Part shown: positions 44,863 through 52,800 of the stretch, in pieces
Position numbering within the stretch: the stretch's first letter is position 1
Layout: the number at the start of each line of letters is the position of its first letter
Assembly (NCBI GenBank): GCA_900553395.1
Contig: USDJ01000002.1
Span: 93,635-157,634 of the forward strand
Direction: 5' to 3'
Source of the DNA: an uncultured Mycoplasmatota bacterium
GTDB lineage: Bacteria > Bacillota_I > Bacilli_A > RF39 > UBA660
DNA length: 64,000 bases
Program-made: the position numbers and the translations under genes
The notes under the pieces: model-generated
Databases searched by the model: none
What the model was told of the DNA's origin: nothing
Seen by the model: the letters and a program-made list of their open reading frames with translations, nothing else

Positions 44863-45511
44863 ATTTATAGCCCATGCCTCTTACAGTTACAATTAAATCC
44901 CTATATTTACCTAAATTATTTCTAAGCATTTTAATATGTGTATCAACAGTTCTATCTTCTCCGTAAAAATCATATCCCCATATTTTATTTAATAAAACTT
45001 CTCTAGATAAAGCTATGCCTTTATTTTGAACGAAATAACACAATAACTCATATTCTTTAGGAGTAACCTTGATCTCCTTATCATCTATAGTTATACTATG
45101 TCCTAAATAATCTATTTTTAGTTTATCATACTTATAAAAATTACCTACACTTTTATTTCTATTTAAAACAGCCTTTATTCTAGCTATTAACTCTTTTGGA
45201 CTAAAAGGCTTGGTAACGTAATCATCTACACCCAAGTTAAAACTTTGCAATTTATCGAACTCATCCGCACGCGCTGAAAGCATTATAACTGGTATATTAT
45301 ATTCCTTTCTTATCTCACTTAAAGCTGTGTACCCATCCATCTTAGGCATCATTATATCAAGTATAATAATATCAATGTTTTTTATTTTATTTAGTATATT
45401 TATTGCATCTAATCCATTTTCTGCTTCATATGTATTATATCCTTCATTTTCACAATATTCTTTTATTACTTCTCTAATACCATATTCATCATCTACTATT
45501 AAAACGTTCAT
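44849..45511 (-). CDS. OmpR/PhoB-family response regulator
   Basis: This 220-aa regulator has a receiver (DDEYGIREV, phosphoacceptor Asp in IIILDIMMPKMDG, KPFSPKEL) and a winged-helix DNA-binding domain (IKVTPKEYELLCYFVQNKG, VDTHIKMLRNNLGKY, VRGMGYKYEEK). It is coupled to the kinase and precedes it in the operon. It is closest in plan to VanR/WalR-like regulators of cell envelope genes. Confidence 0.95.
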   Translation of the reverse strand: MNVLIVDDEYGIREVIKEYCENEGYNTYEAENGLDAINILNKIKNIDIIILDIMMPKMDGYTALSEIRKEYNIPVIMLSARADEFDKLQSFNLGVDDYVTKPFSPKELIARIKAVLNRNKSVGNFYKYDKLKIDYLGHSITIDDKEIKVTPKEYELLCYFVQNKGIALSREVLLNKIWGYDFYGEDRTVDTHIKMLRNNLGKYRDLIVTVRGMGYKYEEK

Positions 45512-45603
45512 AAAACACCTCTAATTTTATTATACATTATTATGTGTATTTTTAATGAAATTTTTTTATTATTCTAAAAAAAGATTAAAGTCATTATATT
45601 TTA

Positions 45604-46377
45604 TTATCCTAAAGCGACATCCAAAATCATCATTAAGACAAATCCTAAAGATGTCCCTATTATAGACATTCTAGATGTGTCATTATCGTGAGCATCTGGT
45701 ATTAATTCTTCAACAACAACATATATCATAGATCCTGCAGCAAAAGCTAACAAATATGGTAATACTGGCTTTATCATATTTGTTAATAAAACAGTTATAA
45801 TAGCTGCTATAGGCTCAACAACGCCAGATAAAGTACCAATAATAAATGATTTTAATTTAGACATTCCACAGCTTTTAAGTGGCATAGATATAATAGCGCC
45901 TTCTGGAAAGTTTTGTATCGCTATTCCTATACTTAAGGCAAATGCTCCTGCTAGAGTTATGGAACTATCTCCAGATAATATTCCAGCAAAAATTACACCA
46001 ACAGCCATTCCTTCTGGGATATTATGAAGAGTTACTGCAAGTACAAGTTTAGTGTTTTTACTCAATTTAAATTGCTTATCTTCATTTTCTTTATTAAGAT
46101 GCACATAAGGAATCACAAAATCTAATATAAGTAAAAAAAACGTTCCAAGTAAAAAGCCAATAGTAGCTGGCACCCAAGCTACAATATTTATATTCTTCGC
46201 CATCTCAATAGATGGAATTATAAGGGACCAAATAGATGCAGCTATCATAACTCCGGATGCAAACCCTAGTAGTAACTTTTCAACCTTATTATTCAATTTT
46301 TCTTTAAGCAAAAATACCATTAATGATCCTAAAGTAGTACCAATAAAAGGAATTAATATTCCAATAAATATATCCAT
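45604..46377 (-). CDS. ZIP-family metal transporter (GufA-like)
   Basis: This 257-aa protein with eight membrane helices has two classic ZIP motifs, LHNIPEGMAVGVIF and IAIQNFPEGAIISMP, which hold the binuclear metal site. Its full HNIPEG and QNFPEG motifs place it in the GufA branch (zinc or other divalent cations, import). It lacks the long His-rich loop of the other ZIP at 17839. Single gene. Confidence 0.93.
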   Translation of the reverse strand: MDIFIGILIPFIGTTLGSLMVFLLKEKLNNKVEKLLLGFASGVMIAASIWSLIIPSIEMAKNINIVAWVPATIGFLLGTFFLLILDFVIPYVHLNKENEDKQFKLSKNTKLVLAVTLHNIPEGMAVGVIFAGILSGDSSITLAGAFALSIGIAIQNFPEGAIISMPLKSCGMSKLKSFIIGTLSGVVEPIAAIITVLLTNMIKPVLPYLLAFAAGSMIYVVVEELIPDAHDNDTSRMSIIGTSLGFVLMMILDVALG

Positions 46378-46437
46378 ATATACTCCTTATCCTCCTTTTT
46401 CGCTATTATATTTATATGAAATTATTTAATTTTGGTT

Positions 46438-46471
46438 AAAAAAAAGATATTAGTCTTCAAGTAATATCTTT
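46438..46471 (-). terminator. Terminator after nucleotidase gene
   Basis: AAAGATATTA-cttgaagac-TAATATCTTT followed by TTTTTAA on the minus strand, overlapping the gene end. Confidence 0.8.
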
Positions 46472-47013
46472 TCTACATCAAGCCAATTATTAGCTCTTTT
46501 AACTTTTAATTCTGATAAATATTCTTCAGATAAATCTTTGTTATGATATGCTGTATATAAAATTTTGGTATCAGCACTCAAAATATTGTCAATTCTATCA
46601 TCAATCCTTATATCACAATTAATCACAGATTTATCACCTACAAATATAAATTTATAAGGATCTAAAAAAGGGAAATGCTTAACTAAAAAGTCAAATTTAT
46701 ATTTAAGAATCATGCCGCATTTGCTAGGGACTTCCCTAAAAAGATAAGATGTTCCTATATATACATCAAAACTCTCATTTAGTCTTTTTATTACTTCAAT
46801 AGCGCTATCATTAATTTCACAATAATCATATACATTATGTTTAAATAAAAATTCAAAAAATTCATTTTTTCTTTCTTCTGGTATCACATCTTGCATATAA
46901 AATTTCTTAAAATCTGCCTCAACATATTTTGCATCTAAAAATTCATTAATTAGTTTTAATAACCATCCTTTTACTATAACGTCGTCCATATCAATCATAA
47001 TTTTCTTTTTCAA
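46450..47013 (-). CDS. 5'(3')-deoxyribonucleotidase-like HAD hydrolase
   Basis: This 187-aa HAD-fold protein has the nucleophile motif MIDMDDVI (DxD), a Thr/Ser motif in FDVYIGTSYL, and the metal-binding region DIRIDDRIDNIL. Size and motif spacing match the NT5C deoxyribonucleotidase group, which removes phosphate from deoxyribonucleotides in the cytoplasm. The substrate is inferred from family. No neighbour gives further help. Confidence 0.8.
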   Translation of the reverse strand: MKKKIMIDMDDVIVKGWLLKLINEFLDAKYVEADFKKFYMQDVIPEERKNEFFEFLFKHNVYDYCEINDSAIEVIKRLNESFDVYIGTSYLFREVPSKCGMILKYKFDFLVKHFPFLDPYKFIFVGDKSVINCDIRIDDRIDNILSADTKILYTAYHNKDLSEEYLSELKVKRANNWLDVEKILLED

Positions 47014-47150
47014 ATAAATCCCAACTTTCTATAATTAAGTAACCTTCTATTTCTAATTGTAAGTTTATTATATCATGAATAAAAATATAAATAATAGTAT
47101 TTTTTTTATTTAAGTTGTATGATATAATTTGAATGGAGGATGTGATTTAT

Positions 47151-48218
47151 TTGAAAAAGAAAATATTATTTACTTTATTAGCTAGCTTTTTAGCATTAAA
47201 TTTTATGACAGGATGCAATAAAAGCAGTAATAAAGAAAACGGAAAAAGCGAAAAAAATGAAATCAATCAGATTATAATTTTAAGTGACAAAATATTATAC
47301 TTAGATAATAAAGGTAATATTTATGGTATAGGAGAAAATTATTATGGAACACTTGGATTTGATAGCGACATTAAAGAAGTAGATAAACCTACTAAAATTG
47401 CTGATAATGCAAAAAAAATATTTGCTGACGAAATGAGCACTTATTATATTGATAAAAATAATAGTCTATATCAAACAGGAGCTAAGGTAGAAGGCGGCAT
47501 ACGTCACGGATTTGAAAAAATCGCTGATGATGTTAATTTATTTTCTAATGATGGAAACTTTTGTTATATGACTACGGATAGTTCTAACAATTTACACATA
47601 AAAGCATCTAGCTTTATCAAAGGTGGTTGTGGCATTTATTGGGATGTAAATAATGAAGAAAATAATACTATTGATTCAAATGTAGTTGGCCTTTTTGCAG
47701 GCGGCTATGAAAACTTATACTTAAATGACAAAGGTGAAGCTTATTTAAGTGGATGGAATGAAAATAGTTACAAAAAGGTTTTAACCAATGTTAAAAAAGT
47801 AGATTATAGTTCTGGAAGACTTTTAACTAATGGTGGAGAGTTATATGAAATAAAATATACATCATCTGATGTAAGAGATTTAAAAGTTACTATAGAAAAA
47901 ATTTCTGATGATGTCACTGGCATATATAGAAAGTACTTTGTAAAAAGTGACGGCAAAACTTACTGGAAAGAATGCGAAGAAGGATACTCTACTCCAGATA
48001 GTACTCTAATAACTATAAGCTCAAATAATGAAATAACACTAAATAAAAATGATGTTAAAGAAATACTTTTCTCTAATACAGACTTTACAAAATTTGTATA
48101 TATCAATACAAATAATAAAATAGTATTATTAAGTGAAGATGATTCAAAAGAATTAAAAAATACAACTGATAGTATTACAGATATATATAATTTTGTAGGC
48201 GATGATTATCCTTGGTAG
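47151..48218 (+). CDS. RCC1-like repeat lipoprotein
   Basis: Start set at TTG 47151, which gives a compact lipoprotein signal (LKKKILFTLLASFLALNFMTGC) behind GGAGG. An ATG at 47133 is in frame but overlaps that ribosome site. The mature protein contains several ~50-residue units with a beta pattern (SDKILYLDNKGNIYGIGENYYGTLG, YYIDKNNSLYQTGA, LYLNDKGEAYLSGWN). The GNIYGIGEN.YGTLG motif is that of RCC1/BNR-type propeller repeats. It is probably a surface-anchored beta-propeller; ligand unknown. It is the only plus-strand gene in this region, with a TATAAT box at 47123-47128. Confidence 0.75.
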   Translation: MKKKILFTLLASFLALNFMTGCNKSSNKENGKSEKNEINQIIILSDKILYLDNKGNIYGIGENYYGTLGFDSDIKEVDKPTKIADNAKKIFADEMSTYYIDKNNSLYQTGAKVEGGIRHGFEKIADDVNLFSNDGNFCYMTTDSSNNLHIKASSFIKGGCGIYWDVNNEENNTIDSNVVGLFAGGYENLYLNDKGEAYLSGWNENSYKKVLTNVKKVDYSSGRLLTNGGELYEIKYTSSDVRDLKVTIEKISDDVTGIYRKYFVKSDGKTYWKECEEGYSTPDSTLITISSNNEITLNKNDVKEILFSNTDFTKFVYINTNNKIVLLSEDDSKELKNTTDSITDIYNFVGDDYPW

Positions 48219-48224
48219 AAATTA

Positions 48225-48256
48225 AAAAATCTCGTTTCTAAAGCGGGATTTTTTTT
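48225..48256 (+). terminator. Terminator after RCC1-like lipoprotein gene
   Basis: AAATCTCG-tttctaaag-CGGGATTT followed by a T-run, 7 bases beyond the stop codon. Confidence 0.85.
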
Positions 48257-48261
48257 ATAAC

Positions 48262-48290
48262 TAAAAAAAAGTGCATCACTTGATGCACTT
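48262..48290 (-). terminator. Terminator after hsp20
   Basis: AAGTGCATCA-ag-TGATGCACTT followed by TTTTTT on the minus strand; it converges with the plus-strand terminator next to it. Confidence 0.85.
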
Positions 48291-48708
48291 AATCACTTAT
48301 TTCAATATATTTTTTCTCTGGTAACTTCTTTTGTTCATCAACTTTTGGAATCTCTAGAGATAATATACCATTTTTGAAAGAAGCCTTAATGTCGTCTGAC
48401 TCTATATCCTCGCCTACATAAAAGCTACGAGAGCATTCTCCAAAATATCTTTCCCTTCTTACATATTTTTCCTTTTTATCATTTTCTTTATTAGAAGAAG
48501 ACATTTTGGCATTAATAGTTAAGTAGCCATCTGTAACATCTATCTTTATATTTTCCTTGCTAAATCCTGGTAAATCGATATCTATCACATAGCTATTATC
48601 TCTCTCAATAATATCTGTCTTCATAATCTTATTTTCATTCTTTCTAAAGAATGGATCTCCAAAAATATCATCAAACAAATCAAAATTATTTCTTGGTACT
48701 AACATCAT
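48289..48708 (-). CDS. Small heat shock protein Hsp20
   Basis: This 139-aa alpha-crystallin family chaperone has an N-terminal FDLFDDIFGDPFF and the core beta-sandwich VIDIDLPGFSKENIKIDVTDG. The conserved C-terminal core motif GILSLEIPK (A-x-x-x-GxL/I-x-I/V-x-x-P) is followed by a short tail with KKLPEKKYIEI. It holds unfolding proteins in the cytoplasm. It has a strong promoter overlapping an HrcA-like half-site and a structured leader of about 100 bases. Confidence 0.95.
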   Translation of the reverse strand: MMLVPRNNFDLFDDIFGDPFFRKNENKIMKTDIIERDNSYVIDIDLPGFSKENIKIDVTDGYLTINAKMSSSNKENDKKEKYVRRERYFGECSRSFYVGEDIESDDIKASFKNGILSLEIPKVDEQKKLPEKKYIEISD

Positions 48709-48807
48709 ATAAATCTACTTCCTTTCTTACCATGTGTTGACACCCATTCAGGTAGCACATATCATATAATTATAATACCTGTAAGCTATATCTAACTTAC
48801 ATATATA

Positions 48808-48836
48808 ATATTACCACTTTGAACTGGCAATGTCAA
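48808..48836 (-). promoter_or_regulatory. Promoter of hsp20
   Basis: On the minus strand TTGACA (48831-48836), a 17-base spacer and TAATAT (48808-48813). It is about 100 bp before the start codon. Confidence 0.8.
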
Positions 48837-48841
48837 TAGTT

Positions 48842-48850
48842 GAGTGCTAA
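48842..48850 (-). promoter_or_regulatory. CIRCE (HrcA) half-site
   Basis: The minus strand reads TTAGCACTC, a perfect left half of the CIRCE operator. The right half, nine bases on, is CATTGCCAG instead of GAGTGCTAA (5 of 9). It lies just upstream of the -35 box of hsp20. HrcA control is likely but weakened or altered. Confidence 0.55.
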
Positions 48851-48935
48851 TTTATTTAATTTTTTTGATAAATAATAAATTTATCACTCACATATATATT
48901 TTATGTTAATTATAAAATAATATACTATTTTTCTA

Positions 48936-49364
48936 TTAGTGATTATCTTTGGCAGAACTAATAAGCTTATACTCTCCTGAAAAGTTCCAAATATTTAGCT
49001 TTCCTTTAGCTGGAATCGGATAAATAAGTTCTACATTATCCAAAATCCAAGCATATCTGCCCGATTCATATTCTCCACAACTATATTCAATGGTATTTTG
49101 CTTAATTTTTTTGATAAATCGTTCATCCATATAAATGCAATCAATTAAGTTACACTTACAAATAATATTTCCACAATTAAGTTTTAAATTTTTTGATAAA
49201 TTTTTTACTAATTGATTCCTGAGCTTAGAATAAGAAACACCCACACTACTGGCGTGTATAAATAGCTCTCCCCTATAATTAGTTTTCCAACTTCTAGTTT
49301 CAATCTTTTTAGTACCATTTGCTATTAAAGTGGCAAATGGCTCTTTAATACTCAATACTTTCAT
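48936..49364 (-). CDS. ASCH domain protein
   Basis: This 142-aa protein begins MKVLSIKEPFATLIANGTKKIETRSWKTNYRG, the typical ASCH strand-helix-strand opening with IETR, followed by a helix-rich middle and WILDNVELIYPIPAKGKLNIW. ASCH domains are PUA-like RNA- or nucleotide-binding folds; some members hydrolyse N4-acetylcytidine. Which applies here is unknown. It stands alone. Confidence 0.85.
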   Translation of the reverse strand: MKVLSIKEPFATLIANGTKKIETRSWKTNYRGELFIHASSVGVSYSKLRNQLVKNLSKNLKLNCGNIICKCNLIDCIYMDERFIKKIKQNTIEYSCGEYESGRYAWILDNVELIYPIPAKGKLNIWNFSGEYKLISSAKDNH

Positions 49365-49469
49365 TTAACTCCTTTAAATATAACATTATTTAGTTATAAA
49401 CAATAAATATTTTATTTTTATGTTTTTTTGAACACTTATTTTTCTGCATTATAAAAAGCATTTATAATA

Positions 49470-50594
49470 TTAACCATTTTCCAACATCCAATTTAATCCT
49501 TTATCATTACTAACAAATATTAATTCCTTGCTTTCATAACTATCATTATTATTAGTTTGATATATAGAACATTTTATCTTCAAAGTATTTTTATCATAAT
49601 AAGGCATACTTTCTATACTTATGTAATCAACTTTCTCGTTTACATACTTAAAATTAGAAGAAGTAAAAGTTTTCCCACTATCGTTAGTAATATACAAACC
49701 GGTGTTTCTATTATCTAAATAAATTACACCAGTATTTACTATAAATCCTAAGCTTTCATCTAAAAATTCAAATCTTGCTTTATTACTAACCTTAATAGCA
49801 TCATCAGACACAACCACAAAATTCTCTCCATTATCTTTACTTCTTAAAACATTAACTAACATATTTTGCCCTGAAACTTCATCAACTTTACCAAATCTCA
49901 ATATCGTTTTATCAAATCTTTTCTCATATAGTACCTCTTCATTTTCTGGTAACAAATAATTATCAGTGTCGTCATATTTATTTGTTTTATTAATATCTAT
50001 ACTATAACTATTCTTGTCTATTATTTTTCCATCTTTATCTTTTACGAAAGTTTCAATCCTTTTTGATTTCACTTTTCCACTATTATCGTAATATGTATAT
50101 TCAACACCATCCGCTATATTTGGATTATTAAAAGGATCAAGACCACCTTTACCAAAATCACCGTGAACTCTTACTTTTGTACCCATTAATAAAAATCCAT
50201 AGTAATCATAGTAATCAACATCAACGTTTATAAAGGATGAAACAACTGCTACATATTTTTTATTATCTAATATTGTAACATGCTCAGGTTTATAATTAAA
50301 AAGTGAAACAAATCCAATAATAGGTAAAAAAACTAAAGCAAGTATCATTATAGGTATAATTACCAATAATGATAAAAGTATAGCTTTCTTTTTATTTTCA
50401 GAAGATATATATATTTGTTCCAACATACCGATTACAAATCCAACTATGGATATTAAAATTATAAGAATAATAACCCAAAATCTAAATCTGATGTTTATTA
50501 GATATAATATAAAATTAATCAATATATTAATACATACAAAAGCCAAATCATAAACAAGTATATTTTGCTTCACTTTATTAAATATCTTTATCAT
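49470..50594 (-). CDS. Membrane protein with Asp-box (BNR) propeller-like ectodomain
   Basis: Start placed at ATG 50594 (MIKIFNKVKQ) behind GGTGG; 374 aa. About four membrane helices lie in the first 110 residues, ending VFLPIIGFVSLF. An external domain of about 260 residues follows with three Asp-box-like motifs: SKDNGENF, TNDSGKTF and SNDKGLNW, the SxDxGxxW hallmark of BNR beta-propellers. It starts about 10 bp after the stop of the membrane-anchored XRE regulator, so the pair probably forms a signalling unit. Ligand unknown. Confidence 0.65.
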   Translation of the reverse strand: MIKIFNKVKQNILVYDLAFVCINILINFILYLINIRFRFWVIILIILISIVGFVIGMLEQIYISSENKKKAILLSLLVIIPIMILALVFLPIIGFVSLFNYKPEHVTILDNKKYVAVVSSFINVDVDYYDYYGFLLMGTKVRVHGDFGKGGLDPFNNPNIADGVEYTYYDNSGKVKSKRIETFVKDKDGKIIDKNSYSIDINKTNKYDDTDNYLLPENEEVLYEKRFDKTILRFGKVDEVSGQNMLVNVLRSKDNGENFVVVSDDAIKVSNKARFEFLDESLGFIVNTGVIYLDNRNTGLYITNDSGKTFTSSNFKYVNEKVDYISIESMPYYDKNTLKIKCSIYQTNNNDSYESKELIFVSNDKGLNWMLENG

Positions 50595-50604
50595 AAATAC
50601 CACC

Positions 50605-51630
50605 TTACTTTAAAGTAATATCTTTTTCATAATCTTTAAGATAATTTTCTTTTAGTATCAATTTTTGTTCCTTTATAACAAAAATTGAGACACTTGGAAT
50701 TTCTACACTATTTTCGTGTTCCATAATTTCAGTCCTATAATAAATAAGTTCATTGTTTATTATTTCAAATGTTCCTGAAGATTTCTCAATTACTTTTCTA
50801 TTTTCTCCATCATTATAATAAACATCTAAAGTAATAGTCCACTCATTTTTATTATCATTAATCTTCAAACTAGGCAGAAAATATATTACTAAATTAGAAT
50901 CTTCGTTATGTAAAGTACGAAAGGTATTTAATGTACCTAGTTTTTCAGAATATTCTTTTACTTGTAACTCACTACAATAGTTTCCATTTCTAATACTATA
51001 GGAAATAGTACTATAAAGTATATTGCCTTTAACATTATAATCAACGATTGTAATATCAGCATCAGAATCATAAAAATAGGTAGTATCATTGCAAGAAATA
51101 TGATCTAAAGTATTTACATAGCTTTTTAGTTCACTTTTTAAAACGCTTCTTCCTCTAAAACTCTTATAAGAGTAACTATTTTCATTATTTTTCATTAAAA
51201 ATGAAAACTTAGGAACTCCTAGATTAATTAATTTATTTTCAGTATGAGTATATCTTATATGTTCAATATTATATCCAAAAGGTATAAGTTTAAATAAAGC
51301 AATACAGCTAGCAAAAATAATTAATGATATATATATAATTATTTTCCTACTTGATTGTTTTTTTATTTTTTTTCTCTCATCATCTAAAATTTTTTCAACA
51401 TCCATATTACCCTTTTTTTCTAATTGTAAAATACTATAAATATCTGTATCTAATTCGTTTGCTAACTTTTCTAAAATAGTAATATCCGGTAAACTTAATC
51501 CTCGTTCCCATTTACTAACAGCTTTGTCTGTTACAAATAGCTTATCTCCAAGTTGCTGCTGAGTTAAATTTTTTTCTTTTCTAAGAGATGCGATATATTT
51601 TCCAATTTTATTATTATCCATAATTTTCAC
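50605..51630 (-). CDS. Membrane-anchored XRE-family transcription regulator
   Basis: This 341-aa protein has an N-terminal helix-turn-helix of Cro/CI type (IASLRKEKNLTQQQLGDKLFVTDKAVSKWERG, residues about 10-45) in the cytoplasm, a linker, one membrane helix (KIIIYISLIIFASCIALFKLI) and about 210 extracellular residues. The outer part is beta-rich. Such one-component regulators sense outside signals and act directly on DNA. It is the first gene in an operon with the Asp-box protein. Targets are unknown. Confidence 0.85.
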   Translation of the reverse strand: MKIMDNNKIGKYIASLRKEKNLTQQQLGDKLFVTDKAVSKWERGLSLPDITILEKLANELDTDIYSILQLEKKGNMDVEKILDDERKKIKKQSSRKIIIYISLIIFASCIALFKLIPFGYNIEHIRYTHTENKLINLGVPKFSFLMKNNENSYSYKSFRGRSVLKSELKSYVNTLDHISCNDTTYFYDSDADITIVDYNVKGNILYSTISYSIRNGNYCSELQVKEYSEKLGTLNTFRTLHNEDSNLVIYFLPSLKINDNKNEWTITLDVYYNDGENRKVIEKSSGTFEIINNELIYYRTEIMEHENSVEIPSVSIFVIKEQKLILKENYLKDYEKDITLK

Positions 51631-51756
51631 CTCACAATCATTATACTATAATATTAGTGATTATGTCCTCGACTGATAGTTTACTTATTATTTTTTATAT
51701 TTTTAGCGTTTCATTTCTAATCTTAGGATTTCATAAATTCATTACTACTATTTATT

Positions 51757-52362
51757 TTAAACTTTTTTACTCCTATTACATACAAAAGGCTGATATTTTT
51801 CTTCATTTTTACTAATACTTTCGTCTACGTTTATCCAATAATTATGTAATGTAACTTTTTTATTTTCTTCATATACTTCTCGTTCAAAAACGCCACCTAA
51901 TGATTTAATTACTTTTTCAGAAGCTTCATTCGTGTCAACACAATCTACCATTACTTTGTCTATTCCCATTTTTTGTGCTTCTAGTAGCACTAAATATAAC
52001 TGGATTTTCGCATATCCTTTTCTTCTTTCAGTTGGACGTATTCCATAGCCAATATGACCACCAAAGTTTTTTAAATATTCATTTAAATAATGTCTAAAAT
52101 TAACCATACCTATTATTTTATTATCACTTTCTCTAATAGTGAAATAGGTAGTTGCTGCCACTTTTCCATTTGATTCTGCATAATTTTTTTCTTGACATTT
52201 AATTACATTATCTAGCCACTCTTCATATGTCAAGCCTTTTAAACATTTATCTAATCCTCCCGTTCCATTCAAATTAGAAGCAAATCTAACGTGTTCCTCT
52301 AAATATTCTAAAGCTTCAGCTTTTCTTTCAATACTTGGGATTTCCAAATGAAATATTTCCAT
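51757..52362 (-). CDS. GNAT N-acetyltransferase
   Basis: This 201-aa acetyltransferase has the conserved acetyl-CoA binding part GGHIGYGIRPTERRKGYAKIQL (RxxGYA pyrophosphate loop), preceded by IIGMVNFRHYLNEYL, and the late strand IDKVMVDCVDTNEASEKVIKSLGG. It belongs to the GNAT_3-like group that includes ribosomal protein or small molecule acetyltransferases and some resistance proteins. Substrate unknown. Last gene before the accessory island. Confidence 0.88.
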   Translation of the reverse strand: MEIFHLEIPSIERKAEALEYLEEHVRFASNLNGTGGLDKCLKGLTYEEWLDNVIKCQEKNYAESNGKVAATTYFTIRESDNKIIGMVNFRHYLNEYLKNFGGHIGYGIRPTERRKGYAKIQLYLVLLEAQKMGIDKVMVDCVDTNEASEKVIKSLGGVFEREVYEENKKVTLHNYWINVDESISKNEEKYQPFVCNRSKKV

Positions 52363-52800
52363 TATTAATATCTCCTTTCAAAATTTTTTAATAATTATAT
52401 TTATAGTTAATTTTATATTAGCACGCTTTTTGTGTTAAATATTTTTACCTTAATAATACAATTATAACATAGTTTTATTCTTATAAAACCTTTTTTAAGC
52501 AGAAGGTATTCACAATATATCTTTATATTAAAATATTTAAAATTAGTTCTTGATACATATATCAAATAAAATAAAGCTGATAAGTAAAATTATAGTTTTT
52601 ACCTTTTTCAGCGAATGATTGCTCTCTTCAGGGGGAAAAATTATGGGGTGATTTTTTGTCATATTTTTCATTATTATTGACTTATCTCTTGCTATATTTC
52701 TCGTAAATATCCCTATTTTACCTATCTTGCTCTATGTAGTTGTTCCCCATTTGTTCCCAAGAAAAAATAGAACTCATTTTTAAGTTCTACTTTATCTACA
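52363..52800. other. 438-bp gap at the left edge of the accessory island
   Basis: No tRNA or other structural RNA is recognisable. AT-rich DNA holds the promoter region of the GNAT gene and, at 52766-52793, the terminator of the restriction-modification operon. A minus-strand stretch near 52700-52750 reads LGTNGEQLHRAR then stop, reminiscent of an integrase tail but too short to claim. No repeat in this gap was found near the integrase, so an attachment site cannot be assigned. Confidence 0.4.
52766..52793 (-). terminator. Terminator of the restriction-modification operon
   Basis: On the minus strand AGAACTT-aaaa-TGAGTTCT followed by ATTTTTTC, about 10 bp after the last stop codon. Confidence 0.8.

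Noticed and set aside
52620..52700. GC-richer stretch with CAGGGGG as a possible tRNA or small structured RNA
   Set aside because: No cloverleaf, no T-loop sequence and no clear hairpin could be drawn.
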